A DNA stretch of 64,000 nucleotides from Rhizobiales bacterium 63-22 (GCA_001898995.1 MKVZ01000003.1:19007-83006); one strand, 5' to 3'. Counted from the first letter of the stretch, positions 1-9,100 are shown. Numbers and translations: made by a program. Notes: generated from the sequence alone by a model not told the origin.

Positions 1-1
1 G

Positions 2-1138
2 AACCAGTTGCGCGACAAGATCGGCGCACTGATCGACCAGTCCGAGAGCCGCAGCAACAAGATCGCCAGGGTTTCCGAGCGCACGACGCCGATCTCCGAA
101 ATGCTGGCGGGTTTCGCCGTCGCCGGCGTTCTGGCCTATGGCGGCTATCGCGCCATCCTCAACCACCAGCCGCCCGGCTCGATGTTCGCCTTCATCACCG
201 CCCTGCTCCTCGCCTACGATCCGGCCCGGCGCCTCGCCCGGCTTCAGGTCGGGCTGGAAAAGGCGCTGGTCAACGCCCGCATGATCTACGAGGTGCTGGA
301 CATAGAGCCGCGCCAGCGCGACGCCACGGGCGCGGTGGAACTCAAGCCCGGTCCGGGCGAGATACGTTTCGAGAACCTCCATTTCTCCTACAAGGACCAG
401 TTGCCCGTGCTGCACGGCGTGAGCTTCGTCGCCAGGGCAGGCCAGACCACGGCGGTGGTCGGCGCTTCCGGCGCGGGCAAGACCACGCTCATCAGCCTCG
501 TCCAGCGCTTCTACGACCTCAACGAAGGCCACATTCTCTTCGACGGGCAGGATATCGCCACCGTCACCAAGCAGTCGCTGCGGCAGGCCATCGCCTATGT
601 CTCGCAGCAGCCCTACCTGTTCGAGGGCACCATCGCCGACAATATCCGCTACGGCCGCCCCGGCGCCACCATGCCCGAGATCGTGGAAGCGGCGAAGCTC
701 GCCCATGCGGACGAGTTCATCCAGCAACTGCCGCAGGGCTACGACACGCCGGTGGGCGAGAACGGCGCAACCTTCTCCGGCGGCCAGCGCCAACGCCTTT
801 CCATCGCCCGCGCCATCGTGCGCAATGCGCCGGTCCTGCTGCTCGACGAGGCCACGTCCGCGCTCGACAACGAATCTGAAAAGCGTGTGCAGGAGGCGCT
901 CGACACCATCATGCGCGACCGCACCACCATCGTCATCGCGCACCGCCTGTCCACCATCGTCAATGCCGACCGCATCGTGGTGATGGAGGCGGGCCGCGTC
1001 GTGGAAGAAGGCCGTCATGACGATCTGGCGGCCATCGTCAACGGTGTCTATGCCCGTTTCTATCGCTTGCAGAGCGGTCAGGGCGATATCATCTCCGAGC
1101 CGACGATCGAGAAACTGCGTGGGAGACGCGCCCGATGA
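2..1138 (+). CDS. ABC exporter, fused membrane/ATPase (MsbA-like), 5'-truncated by window edge
   Basis: C-terminal about 378 residues of a half-size ABC exporter; the reading frame is open to the first base, so the N-terminal membrane helices lie outside the window. The visible part holds the last transmembrane helices (residues about 30-70), then a complete nucleotide-binding domain: Walker [10 protein letters not shown], signature FSGGQRQR, Walker B VLLLDEA and the H-loop AHRLST. This order is that of MsbA/lipid-type or multidrug exporters that flip substrates across the inner membrane. The stop overlaps the next start (ATGA), so it is translationally coupled to dapB. The substrate cannot be told from this fragment. 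Confidence 0.9.
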   Translation, partial: NQLRDKIGALIDQSESRSNKIARVSERTTPISEMLAGFAVAGVLAYGGYRAILNHQPPGSMFAFITALLLAYDPARRLARLQVGLEKALVNARMIYEVLDIEPRQRDATGAVELKPGPGEIRFENLHFSYKDQLPVLHGVSFVARAGQTTAVVGASGAGKTTLISLVQRFYDLNEGHILFDGQDIATVTKQSLRQAIAYVSQQPYLFEGTIADNIRYGRPGATMPEIVEAAKLAHADEFIQQLPQGYDTPVGENGATFSGGQRQRLSIARAIVRNAPVLLLDEATSALDNESEKRVQEALDTIMRDRTTIVIAHRLSTIVNADRIVVMEAGRVVEEGRHDDLAAIVNGVYARFYRLQSGQGDIISEPTIEKLRGRRAR

Positions 1139-1983
1139 CCGATGAAACGCGGGACAGCCGCGATGCGGCCCCCGATATGGGATTGGTCGTGGTCGGCGCG
1201 GTCGGCCGCATGGGGCAGGCCCTGATCCGCGCGATCCACGCCACGGCGGGCGCGCGGCTCGCCGGCGCCATCGTGCGGAGCGGCTCGCCGCTGATCGGCC
1301 GCGATGCCGGCGAAATTGCAGGCGTCGGCGCCCTCGGCGTGGCGATCACCGACGACCCCCTGCCGGTGTTCGCGGAAGCGCAGGGCGTGCTCGACTTCAC
1401 CAGCCCGGCCGCCAGCGTCGCCTATGCGGGGCTTGCCGCGCAGGCGCGCATCGTCCATGTGATCGGCACCACCGGCTGTTCCCCCGACGACGATGCCGGG
1501 ATCGCCGCCGCCGCCCGCCATGCGGTCATCGTCAAATCCGGCAATATGAGCCTCGGCGTCAACCTCCTTTCCGTGCTGGTGGAGAAGGCGGCGCGGGCGC
1601 TCGGGCCGGAGGATTTCGATATCGAGATTCTCGAAATGCACCATCGCCACAAGGTGGACGCGCCTTCGGGCACGGCGCTGCTTCTGGGCGAGGCGGCGGC
1701 GCAGGGCCGCGCCATCGGCCTCGCGGAACAGAGCATACGCGTGCGCGACGGCCATACCGGGCCGCGCCCCGCCGGAGCCATCGGCTTCGCCTCGCTGCGC
1801 GGCGGCTCGGTGGTCGGCGAACATTCGGTGATCCTCGCCGGTCCCGGCGAGCGCATCGTGCTCTCGCATCAGGCCGAGGATCGCACGATCTTCGCGCGCG
1901 GCGCGGTCAAGGCTGCGCTCTGGGCGCATGGCCGCAAGCCCGGCCTCTATTCCATGCGCGACGTGCTTGGGCTGAACGACTGA
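1135..1983 (+). CDS. dapB: 4-hydroxy-tetrahydrodipicolinate reductase
   Basis: 282 residues, normal length for DapB. It catalyses the NAD(P)H-dependent reduction in the diaminopimelate/lysine pathway in the cytoplasm. The N-terminal Rossmann motif GAVGRMGQ (about residue 22) binds the cofactor; the substrate-binding signature [15 protein letters not shown] (about residues 164-178) contains the catalytic His and Lys region. The first 15 residues before the Rossmann strand are a hydrophilic extension. It starts inside the stop of the upstream ABC exporter (ATGA overlap), so the two are probably one transcript; gpmA follows after 35 bp. Confidence 0.95.
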   Translation: MTDETRDSRDAAPDMGLVVVGAVGRMGQALIRAIHATAGARLAGAIVRSGSPLIGRDAGEIAGVGALGVAITDDPLPVFAEAQGVLDFTSPAASVAYAGLAAQARIVHVIGTTGCSPDDDAGIAAAARHAVIVKSGNMSLGVNLLSVLVEKAARALGPEDFDIEILEMHHRHKVDAPSGTALLLGEAAAQGRAIGLAEQSIRVRDGHTGPRPAGAIGFASLRGGSVVGEHSVILAGPGERIVLSHQAEDRTIFARGAVKAALWAHGRKPGLYSMRDVLGLND

Positions 1984-2018
1984 ATTTCCCGTCTCTTCTC
2001 ATCGATGGAGTGTTGAAA

Positions 2019-2639
2019 ATGTCCCGTACCCTCGTCCTTCTGCGCCACGGCCAGAGTGAATGGAACCTGAAGAATCTCTTCACCGGCTGGCGCGATCCGG
2101 GCCTTTCCGAGCAGGGCTATGCGGAAGCGAAGTCCGCCGGACAGCGCCTCAAGGCCGCAGGTCTCAAATTCGACATCGCCTATACGTCTGCGCTTTCCCG
2201 CGCGCAGGTGACGTGTCAGCTCGTTCTCGACGAACTGGGCCAGCCGGGGCTGGAGACGATCCGCGATCAGGCGCTCAACGAGCGTGATTACGGCGATCTT
2301 TCCGGCCTCAACAAGGACGACGCCCGCACCAAGTGGGGTGAGGAGCAGGTGCATATCTGGCGCCGCTCCTACGACGTGCCGCCGCCCGGCGGCGAAAGCC
2401 TGAAGGATACCGGCGCGCGCGTCTGGCCCTATTATCTTCATACGATCCAGCCGCATGTGCTGCGCGGCGAGACGGTTCTGGTGGCCGCGCACGGCAATTC
2501 GCTGCGCGCGCTCATCATGGCGCTCGACGGGCTGACGCCAGAAGAAATCCTTAAGAAGGAACTGGCCACGGGCCTCCCCATCGTCTATCGGCTCAACGCC
2601 GATTCGACGGTGGCTTCGAAGGACGTGCTGGAGGGCTGA
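2019..2639 (+). CDS. gpmA: 2,3-bisphosphoglycerate-dependent phosphoglycerate mutase
   Basis: 206 residues; interconverts 3- and 2-phosphoglycerate in glycolysis/gluconeogenesis. The phosphohistidine motif [10 protein letters not shown] is at residues 6-15, the dPGM signature [13 protein letters not shown] is present, and the second catalytic His lies in [10 protein letters not shown]. The ATG at 2019 is preferred over an in-frame GTG at 2010 because GGAG at 2007-2010 sits 8 bases before it and the family starts close to this point. The protein is shorter than the about 250-residue E. coli enzyme, as is usual for the alphaproteobacterial form. Confidence 0.95.
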   Translation: MSRTLVLLRHGQSEWNLKNLFTGWRDPGLSEQGYAEAKSAGQRLKAAGLKFDIAYTSALSRAQVTCQLVLDELGQPGLETIRDQALNERDYGDLSGLNKDDARTKWGEEQVHIWRRSYDVPPPGGESLKDTGARVWPYYLHTIQPHVLRGETVLVAAHGNSLRALIMALDGLTPEEILKKELATGLPIVYRLNADSTVASKDVLEG

Positions 2640-2835
2640 AGCGCCGCACCTTGCGGTTGCCGATTGCGGCTGCGCTACTGCCTTGTTTTTCGTTCTGTTT
2701 TCGGCGTGCTTCCGGGTATGGCGGCGCGTCTGATGTTCTTTTTTTCTGCCTGATGGAAGGATCGCAAAAAAAGCGGACGGAATATCGAAAACGAGATTGA
2801 CAGCGGGGGGGCGACCCCTTAGATGGGTCCTCGTC

Positions 2836-2920
2836 GCCCAGATGGCGGAATTGGTAGACGCGCACGGTTCAGGTCCGTGTGCCGCAAGGCGTGGAGGTTC
2901 GAGTCCTCTTCTGGGCACCA
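2836..2920 (+). tRNA. tRNA-Leu (anticodon CAG)
   Basis: Cloverleaf with acceptor GCCCAGA pairing TCTGGGC, D-arm GGCGGAATTGGTAGACGC, anticodon loop TTCAGGT (anticodon CAG), a long class-II variable arm, T-loop GGTTCGAGTCC and an encoded CCA. The long variable arm and the sequence fit tRNA-Leu. An integrase stub starts about 180 bp downstream, so the 3' end of this gene is the probable attachment site of the degraded element that follows. Confidence 0.96.
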
Positions 2921-2957
2921 AGATTCCGTATATAGATGTCCACTGACATCCAAGAAG

Positions 2958-2978
2958 GCCCGGTTTTCCGGGCTTTTT
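2958..2978 (+). terminator. Intrinsic terminator of tRNA-Leu
   Basis: Six-base-pair stem GCCCGG/CCGGGC closed by a TTTT loop and followed by TTTTT, 38 bp after the tRNA 3' end. Confidence 0.8.
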
Positions 2979-3103
2979 CTTTGTTTGGCCGTCTAAGGGC
3001 GGCCAAAGTCATCTCTTGGTATCCAGTTTTTTTGATATTTTTCCGGGTATGTACCAAGTTTCCCGCCTTGGCGGCGAAAAAAGTACCAAGGGAGGCCAGA
3101 AAA

Positions 3104-3145
3104 ATGCCGCTGACAGAAGCATTTACGCGATCTGTGAAGCCACAT
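3104..3145 (+). pseudogene. Integrase N-terminal stub (P4/tyrosine-recombinase type)
   Basis: An ATG with a strong ribosome site (AAGGGAGG at 3088-3095) opens a frame reading MPLTEAFTRSVKP, which resembles the first residues of P4-type tyrosine integrases that sit next to tRNA genes. After 14 codons the frame runs into the IS21-like left end, so all catalytic parts are missing. Position just after tRNA-Leu supports the reading. The match is short, so the family call is an inference. Confidence 0.5.
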
Positions 3146-3560
3146 GTCATTCGGCGTGGAATAAGGACCCATGATAGGGGTTATCGGCATCCAAACGGGG
3201 CCCCTTATTAGACGGTAACATGACCTTCGATTTTCAATCGGAGGTTATCTATTTGATGCTTGTAGTGGAGACGATTTCAAAGATACGGCGGCTTACGCGT
3301 GCGCAAGGTAAATCGATCAAGGCGATCTGCCGTGAACTGGGCATATCGCGGAAAGTAGTGCGGAAAGCTCTGCGCAGTGACGAGACGGCGTTCAAATACG
3401 AGCGCAGCCGTCAACCATAGCCGAAGCTTGGCCCCTGGCGCGGGCATCTCGATGGAATACTGCTTGCACATGAGGCGAAGGCCTCGCGTGAACGTCTGAC
3501 ATTGATCCGGCTATACGAGGATTTGCGCGATCTGGGCTATGAGGAAGGCTACGATTCGGA
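3145..3560 (+). mobile_element. IS21-family remnant 1 (left end plus broken istA)
   Basis: The left end begins TGTCATTCGGCGTGG and is followed by an istA start at 3256 (MLVVETISKIRRL...) with the N-terminal helix-turn-helix AICRELGISRKVVRKAL typical of IS21 transposases. The frame is interrupted by TAG at 3418-3420 but continues in phase (PKLGPWRGHLDGILLAHEAKAS...) to about 3556, where similarity to IstA stops. No istB or right end is present. A second, shorter copy in the same orientation lies at 7697-7890. Confidence 0.8.
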
Positions 3561-3646
3561 CAAGTCGATCGTCACCGGAATCGGCGAAGACGGCCGCAGG
3601 CTGGCTTCGTGCCGAAGCCATAGAGAGCGGTCGCCGCGGGCGACGG

Positions 3647-3868
3647 CCCACAGCATATCCCCTCGCATTCGATTGGCCAGAGGTCGAGTTGGCCGCGGTC
3701 GGAGGCCGTCGACAAATCAGCTTCTTAGAGGAGGAAGACTTCACCGCGAATGCCGCGCAGACCCGCGCGCAGCGTCCGATCAACCTCAATTGCGTCGGCC
3801 CATGCCTCCGGGTAGTGGTCGCGCATGTATCTCCAGAGGGCGTTGTGGTGAAAGGAGCAGCCTATGCA
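3647..3868 (-). pseudogene. C-terminal fragment of PAPS-reductase-like (PP-loop) protein
   Basis: Reverse-strand frame reads CIGCSFHHNALWRYMRDHYP... then LSTASDRGQLDLWPIECEG, which looks like the tail of the phage/plasmid PAPS-reductase-like family (Cys-rich CxxC-type segment and a terminal NECEG-like motif). One in-frame TAA interrupts it after the segment GEVFLL. Both ends are junctions: Nramp sequence on the right, IS21 remnant on the left. A matching N-terminal piece is at 9514-9588 on the same strand. Recognition is from memory of the family, so moderate confidence. Confidence 0.5.
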
Positions 3869-4047
3869 CGCGCTCCGAAGGCGAACTGCGCGCCCGCCTG
3901 GGAATAAGTGGCGATGCCGCTCGGATCGTCATCCGACGCGCCCGTGATCAATCCCGGACCCAACACTTTCAGCAGGCGTGGCCGCGTCGGCCCGACGACC
4001 GGGCTCGGCGCCTCCGGATCGTCGTCCGACATTTCAACCGGTTTCAT
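3862..4047 (-). pseudogene. Truncated Nramp-type metal transporter (N-terminus only)
   Basis: Starts at 4047 with AGGAG six bases upstream and runs about 60 residues: a hydrophilic lead, then LLKVLGPGLITGASDDDPSGI and ATYSQAGAQF, the conserved first helix of Nramp/MntH-like divalent-metal transporters. The family normally has about 400 or more residues and 11 helices; here the sequence breaks at about 3870 at a junction with unrelated DNA. It lies 112 bp downstream of gadC in the same direction, so it may once have been the third gene of that operon. Confidence 0.75.
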
Positions 4048-4159
4048 GTGAAGCTCCTGAAGGGCGGCAACCATTCACTCCGGTACGGCATGGCTGCCGC
4101 ATTCTTCAATCGTCTTCGGTCTTCCTACGGCAAACTGTCCAAATGCCCCAACGGAATGC

Positions 4160-5671
4160 TCATTCGGTAGCCTCGTGCATCTGCTCTGCCGTGAGAAGAA
4201 CCCAGTTCGGTTTCTTGAAGGCGTGGATGACGAAGGGAGCGCCGCCAAACACCACCAACCCCAGGATCACCATAGCGGTATAGAGCGTCGGTGACCCTAC
4301 AGGGATCTGCGTGGGCGGGAAGAAGGAGACGATCAAGGCAAAGAGAACCGCTACGAACCCTGTTCCCGCGACCGCCCACATTCCGATCATTCCGCCGGGA
4401 ATGCGGAAATGCCGTTCCCTGTCCGGCTGACTATGATGCAATTTGATCGCCGCGGCGTACATCAGAAGGTACATGACGAGGTAAAGGGCGACTGTCATTG
4501 CGCTCAGCAGGTAGAAGGCGACACTGGGATCGGGGAAGACCAGGTAAAAGCAGCCTAGGATGGAGACGATAACCGCCTGCAAGATCAGGATGTGCTTCGG
4601 TGCGCCTTTCGAATTCGTTGCTGAGAACATTGGCGGAATTTCGCCGTTTTCCGCAGTCTGGAGCAGTGCCCGGCTCGGCCCGCCGATCCAGGTGACGATC
4701 TGTCCCAGCGCCCCCACGGCAAGGAGCGCCGCTGCGACCGGAACCAGCCACCCGATGTGAAAAAGGTCAAGCGCCGCCTTGTACGCCTGCATTATCCCGG
4801 CGGTGAGGCTGAGTTCATGGAAGGGGATGATCGTTGCAACCGCGAGGGAGCCGAAGGTGAAAAGCAGGAAGACGATCATGGCGGCCAGGATCATCGCCTC
4901 GGGAAAATCGCGATTGGGCTTGTTCATCAGGTTGGCGCGCACGCCCTGTACCTCGACGCCGGCGAACAGCAACACCGTCCCGGCAAGAAAGGCTATGTCT
5001 CCCAGCCCGGAAATGTTCGGCAGCCAAGGATGAACCTGATGGCCCGAGGCGGATGCGGCAGCGGCCACGGTGCTCGCCGGCTGGATCAGTTCGATCGGAT
5101 TCCCGAGCGCGATCCAGACCAGTGCCAGGACCATCAGGAATACGCCGGGGATCACGGTGCCGATGACAAACAGATATTGCGACCAGTTGCCGTAGGATTT
5201 TTCGCCGAACAGGGCGATGAAAGTTGCCAGCCAATAGACAACCAACACCACGGCGAAATTGAAGAAGTGGTTGTTTGCCAGGTTGGGATCGCCGATCAGA
5301 TAGGCCAGAGCGGCGGCGGTGAAACCCAGCACGACAGGATACCACACGACATTCTGTATCCATTGCAGCCAGACGGCCGCCAGTCCCCACGAGCTTCCGA
5401 AAGCGGCTTTCACCCAGGTGTAGATGCCGCCCTTGTCGGTATTGAACATGCCGCCGAGCTCGGCGGATACGAACGCCCCCGGAATGAGGAAGAAGAGGGT
5501 GGCGAAGCCGATATAGAACCACATGGTCAGCCCCTCCTTGGCCATCATGGGCAGGCCGCGAAGGCTGATGACGGCGGCGGCCGTCATCAGGGCGACTGCC
5601 CAGATCGAGAAGCGGACGGGTCCCGCGCCCTTGTCGGGCGCTGGCTTGGATGAAGTGAAAACTGTTGTCAT
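4160..5671 (-). CDS. gadC: Glutamate/GABA antiporter
   Basis: 503-residue APC-superfamily antiporter of the inner membrane. It imports glutamate in exchange for GABA so that GadB can consume cytoplasmic protons. About twelve hydrophobic helices are visible, beginning FSIWAVALMTAAAVISLRGL; the segment ENGEIPPMF...NSKGAPKHILILQ is typical of the family. The start at 5671 is chosen because AGGGA precedes it and the upstream in-frame extension is hydrophilic and overlaps gadB. It lies 22 bp after gadB in the same direction, an operon. The frame is intact throughout. Confidence 0.93.
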   Translation of the reverse strand: MTTVFTSSKPAPDKGAGPVRFSIWAVALMTAAAVISLRGLPMMAKEGLTMWFYIGFATLFFLIPGAFVSAELGGMFNTDKGGIYTWVKAAFGSSWGLAAVWLQWIQNVVWYPVVLGFTAAALAYLIGDPNLANNHFFNFAVVLVVYWLATFIALFGEKSYGNWSQYLFVIGTVIPGVFLMVLALVWIALGNPIELIQPASTVAAAASASGHQVHPWLPNISGLGDIAFLAGTVLLFAGVEVQGVRANLMNKPNRDFPEAMILAAMIVFLLFTFGSLAVATIIPFHELSLTAGIMQAYKAALDLFHIGWLVPVAAALLAVGALGQIVTWIGGPSRALLQTAENGEIPPMFSATNSKGAPKHILILQAVIVSILGCFYLVFPDPSVAFYLLSAMTVALYLVMYLLMYAAAIKLHHSQPDRERHFRIPGGMIGMWAVAGTGFVAVLFALIVSFFPPTQIPVGSPTLYTAMVILGLVVFGGAPFVIHAFKKPNWVLLTAEQMHEATE

Positions 5672-5693
5672 TGTCTTGTCCCTTCGTTCCCGA

Positions 5694-7196
5694 TTACCGG
5701 CCAGCCGGTGTCCGCTGCAGCCGCGGTCTTTTCTGGACTGCTGCCGCGGCGTGGTCGCCGGCGGCCTGATCGACCGGAAGCTTTTCCTTGGGGAGGGCAT
5801 GATGGGTGAAGTGCGTGCCTTCCGCCGCAGTCAGCGCCTTGATCGGACGATGCTGCTGCAAATAGGCCACCGATCGAATGATATCCTCGATCAGCATGTC
5901 CGCCATATCGCGGCTGAAGCCATGGCGGACGATGAAGCGGATGACGACCACGTCGGGGATGTTCGGCAGCATCGTATAGGCTGCGACCTGCCATCCCCGG
6001 GCGCGCAGCCGATCGGAAAGGTCGAACAGGGAGTAACCTGTGTCTTCCCCGCTGCGGATGATGAAGGAGACGGCGGGAATTCCCTTCCGGCTGTCGGCGT
6101 CGAAGAAGAGTTCGAAGGGACCGGCCTTCGGCACCTCGCGGGCAAGATGCTGAGCCACGTCGTAGCAATTCTGCTGGATGCGGCGATAGCCTTCCCGACC
6201 AAGTCTCAGGAAAAGGTAGTATTGCGAGATGATCTGCCCGCCGGGACGGGAGAAATTGAGCGCGAATGTCGGCATGTTGCCGCCGAGATAGTTGACGTAG
6301 AAGATCAAATCCTCGGGCAGGTCTTCCTTCTCGCGCCAGACAACCCAGCCGACGCCGAGCGGCGCCAGCCCGAATTTGTGACCGGAGGCGTTGATCGAAC
6401 GGATGCGGGGGATGCGAAAATCCCAGAGGAGATCCGGCTCGATGAAGGGGGCGATGAATCCGCCCGAAGCCGCGTCGACATGCATCGGGACATCTGGCCC
6501 CTCTTCCCGCGCAAGGCGATCCAGAGCCGCTGCGACTTCCCGCACGGGCTCATACTGCCCCGTAAACGTCACGCCGAAAGTCGGCACCACGCCGATCGTG
6601 TTCCCGTCCACGCGCTTGAGCACTTCCTCCGGCGTCATGCTCAGCCGATCGCGTTCGAGAGGAATCTCGCGCAGCTCGACATCGAAATAGCGGGCGAATT
6701 TGTGCCAGCACACCTGGACAGGGCCGGTGACTATGTTCGGTTTGTCGGTCGGCTTGCCTGCCGCGCTCATTCGCTCGCGCCATTTCCATTTCAACGCAAG
6801 GCCGCCGAGCATGCAGGCCTCGCTCGATCCCGTCGTCGAGCAGCCGATCGTATTGGCGGCCGCCGGAGAACGCCACAAATCCGCGAGCATGTGGACGCAA
6901 CGGTTCTCGAGTTCGGCAGTCGCCGGATATTCGTCCTTATCGATCATGTTCTTGTCGATCGACAAGTCCATGAGCTGGTGCACCTCCGAATCCAGCCAGG
7001 TCGAGCAGAATGTCGCGAGATTCTGTTTGGCGTTTCCGTCGAGGAGAAGCTCGTCCTTTACCAGCGCGGTTGCCTCGTCGGGGCGCAGTTCACGCTCGCC
7101 CAGCCGGTATTTCGGGACAGGAGTGTCACTGACCACGCTGCCATAGATATCGTTCTCGAGTTCGGCGCGTATCGCGTCTCGGCTGTGAAGAGGCAT
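5694..7196 (-). CDS. gadB: Glutamate decarboxylase
   Basis: 500-residue PLP enzyme converting glutamate plus a proton to GABA and CO2 in the cytoplasm; with GadC it forms the glutamate-dependent acid-resistance system. The PLP lysine lies in [15 protein letters not shown] (about residue 278) and the cofactor region includes HVDAASGGF. The start at 7196 has GGGAGA upstream. The C-terminus ends in a basic tail that runs about 30 residues past the conserved HHALP segment. A perfect FNR/FixK box lies about 103 bp upstream. The gene is intact although surrounded by fragments. Confidence 0.95.
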   Translation of the reverse strand: MPLHSRDAIRAELENDIYGSVVSDTPVPKYRLGERELRPDEATALVKDELLLDGNAKQNLATFCSTWLDSEVHQLMDLSIDKNMIDKDEYPATAELENRCVHMLADLWRSPAAANTIGCSTTGSSEACMLGGLALKWKWRERMSAAGKPTDKPNIVTGPVQVCWHKFARYFDVELREIPLERDRLSMTPEEVLKRVDGNTIGVVPTFGVTFTGQYEPVREVAAALDRLAREEGPDVPMHVDAASGGFIAPFIEPDLLWDFRIPRIRSINASGHKFGLAPLGVGWVVWREKEDLPEDLIFYVNYLGGNMPTFALNFSRPGGQIISQYYLFLRLGREGYRRIQQNCYDVAQHLAREVPKAGPFELFFDADSRKGIPAVSFIIRSGEDTGYSLFDLSDRLRARGWQVAAYTMLPNIPDVVVIRFIVRHGFSRDMADMLIEDIIRSVAYLQQHRPIKALTAAEGTHFTHHALPKEKLPVDQAAGDHAAAAVQKRPRLQRTPAGR

Positions 7197-7298
7197 ATGG
7201 GATTCTCCCGTCGCAGGAATTGGTAGAGGAAGCTGACAACACGGGCAGCCAGCTTCCATGCGCGATCCCATAGCTACAATGGCTGCCTGAGCCGTCCT

Positions 7299-7312
7299 TT
7301 GATTTTTATCAA
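7299..7312. promoter_or_regulatory. FNR/FixK box upstream of gadBC
   Basis: TTGATTTTTATCAA is a perfect palindrome fitting the FNR/FixK consensus (TTGAY-N4-RTCAA). It lies 103 bp before the gadB start. A Crp/Fnr-family regulator gene is encoded about 0.9 kb further upstream on the same strand. Confidence 0.7.
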
Positions 7313-7474
7313 ATTCCGCTGCGAACGCTGCAATTCATCTGTCGGGGGGCGACGACACGCTAACGCGCGCATTCGTGAGTTCGTGCCGAGGCCGAGGGCC
7401 ATGCAGATCCCCGAACCCTCTTGCGCGCGCTGCAGAAAGGAAAGTCCCAGAGTCCGAACCACCGCCTCTGCCGA

Positions 7475-7696
7475 GAACTCCACCACGCGGGCAAGCTGGG
7501 TGTCTTTCCTGACCTCTAAGGCTTCGACATCGTTCCACAACCGCTCGCGGTATAACCACTGCTCCGGCGCGTTCTCCGGCAAGAGCTTCTCGGAATGGAC
7601 GACGCCGCGCTTGGGGGAGAAACCTTGAACGCTGTCGATGCGCTCGTCGCGTAGCCGCGCGGTCGAACGGTAGGCGGCAGAAGCCACCGCGCTGCA
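7475..7696 (-). pseudogene. MobA/MobL-type relaxase fragment
   Basis: Reverse-strand frame reads SAVASAAYRSTARLRDERID, then a segment ending KRGVVHSEKLLPENAPE and YRERLWNDVEALEVRKDTQL. This is the N-terminal relaxase domain of MobA/MobL and TraA-type conjugation proteins (AAYRS...RGVxHSE...LPxxAP). The first about 15-20 residues, with the catalytic Tyr/His region start, are cut off by the IS21 left end at 7696, and similarity ends at about 7475. It marks conjugative DNA inside this region. Confidence 0.75.
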
Positions 7697-7890
7697 CGTC
7701 ATTCGGCGTGGAATAAGGGCCCCACGAAAGGGGGTATCGGCATCCAAACAGGACCCCTTATTAGAGGGTAACATGACCTTCGGTTTTCAATCGGAGGTTA
7801 TCTATTTGGATGCTTGTAGTGGAGACGATTTCAAGGATACGGCAACTTACGCGGGTGCAAGGTAAATCCGTCAAGACGATCTGCCGCAGT
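7697..7890 (+). mobile_element. IS21-family remnant 2 (left end only)
   Basis: About 190 bp nearly identical to the left end at 3145-3340: GTCATTCGGCGTGGAATAAGG, the same leader and the istA start. A single inserted G precedes the start codon (TTTGGATG versus TTTGATG), and similarity breaks after the codons for KTICR at about 7890. Same orientation as remnant 1. It interrupts the relaxase gene. Confidence 0.8.
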
Positions 7891-8193
7891 CGTAGGTTAT
7901 CGGAGCGGAGTTGCTCTCCAAAGTGGGTTCGACACCCCGAGCCTAACGACTCAAGGCGAGCAACGCCGCCCCCTTACAATTTCAATAGCGGTCGGGACAT
8001 TCCCCGATTGCCAACCTGTTCCAAATTCCTCGCAATACCCTGTCATCTGCCGCCCATTGAGACCTGCGCGCTGCCGCCAAAATCTGGGACGAAATCGCGC
8101 ATGTTACCGCGGCCTGACAGCCGGAACGACAAGTCATCACTACTTCAACCGATCCATAACTTTACAGTGCCCCCGCCGGCTGGCGCCAAACGC
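7891..8193. other. Non-coding spacer, no recognisable content
   Basis: Lower-GC stretch between the second IS21 remnant and the 3' end of the Crp/Fnr gene. I see no convincing gene, RNA or repeat in it. Confidence 0.4.
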
Positions 8194-8937
8194 TCATGTG
8201 GTTTCCGCGGACTTGGCGATCTGGTCAAAAAGCAGTTCGTTGGTGATACGGATTCTATGCGGGCCGTCGATCTTCAGAATGCCGTCATTCTCGAGCCGGT
8301 TGAAGGTCCTGCTCACGGTCTCGATCGTCAGCCCGGTATAATTGGCAATGTCGAGCCGCTTCATTGGCAGGATGATGCATGCGCTGTCGTTGGTCTCTAT
8401 AGAGCCTTGAATTTGCATCAAATGCAGGAACAGAACGATTTTCGTCCGCGCACTTCCGCTCGCAAGAAGGATCGCATGCCGCTGCTCCTCCCGTAATTCG
8501 TGACAGACTTTGCACAAGAAATGCAATTCCAGTTTCGGGTGCTTCCGGAGAAGGGCCTCTAACGAGGAGAGAGGCAGGTAAAATGCGCTTACATTCTCCA
8601 ACGTGGTTGCAGTATTGAGATAGGTTCCATTTTCCGCAAGGCCGATGACATCTCCGGGGAAGTGAAAAGCGGTCACTGTTTCCTTACCCTCCAGGGAAAC
8701 ACAACTCGTCTTCACGATTCCGCTGACGAGATTGTAGACACATGTTGCCCCTTCCCCCTGACGCTGGAAGACTGTCCCTCTGGGGAAATCAACGAGAGTG
8801 GCAATCTCGGCCAGACACCGACGATCACATTCATCCAATATTGGAATACCTATTCCAGTGGCTGAATGCCTGAAAGGAATTGCGGTAAAAAAAGGCGAAA
8901 AGCGCATCGGTTTGGCAGAATTGATATCTTTGTTCAT
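8194..8937 (-). CDS. Crp/Fnr-family transcriptional regulator
   Basis: 247 residues: an N-terminal cyclic-nucleotide-binding-like beta barrel (FPRGTVFQRQGEGATCVYNL...FHFPGDVIG) and a C-terminal winged helix with recognition helix IANYTGLTIETVSRTFNRLE, the E-x-x-S-R pattern of FNR/FixK proteins that read TTGAT-type half sites. Only two cysteines (CDRRC) lie near the N-terminus, so a classical four-Cys FNR iron-sulfur cluster is not obvious; FixK/NnrR-like behaviour is as likely. A FixK-type site lies 150 bp upstream and another before gadB, so it may control itself and gadBC. Codon use is less GC-rich than in the flanking backbone. Confidence 0.88.
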   Translation of the reverse strand: MNKDINSAKPMRFSPFFTAIPFRHSATGIGIPILDECDRRCLAEIATLVDFPRGTVFQRQGEGATCVYNLVSGIVKTSCVSLEGKETVTAFHFPGDVIGLAENGTYLNTATTLENVSAFYLPLSSLEALLRKHPKLELHFLCKVCHELREEQRHAILLASGSARTKIVLFLHLMQIQGSIETNDSACIILPMKRLDIANYTGLTIETVSRTFNRLENDGILKIDGPHRIRITNELLFDQIAKSAETT

Positions 8938-9086
8938 CGGTGGCTCAAATGGTCAGAGATGTCGGCACGCAATACAAGGTTCGTTTGAATTAGGCGCAGC
9001 GATATAACGCGCGTCACCCCCATTAGAAATAGGCCAGCGGCAAACTGAAATCCTTGCCGCCTCCTATGTGTTTTCGATCCGATTTC

Positions 9087-9100
9087 TTGATAAAAGTCAA
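9087..9100. promoter_or_regulatory. FixK/FNR-type box upstream of the Crp/Fnr gene
   Basis: TTGATAAAAGTCAA matches TTGAY-N4-RTCAA, 150 bp before the regulator start at 8937. A possible autoregulatory site. Confidence 0.5.

Noticed and set aside
5523..7226. Long open frame opposite gadB (567 codons)
   Set aside because: Antisense of a clear gene in GC-rich DNA; the product is Arg/His/Asp-rich without family features.
2990..7890. CRISPR array or toxin-antitoxin in the island
   Set aside because: No regularly spaced repeats and no small gene pair with known motifs were seen.
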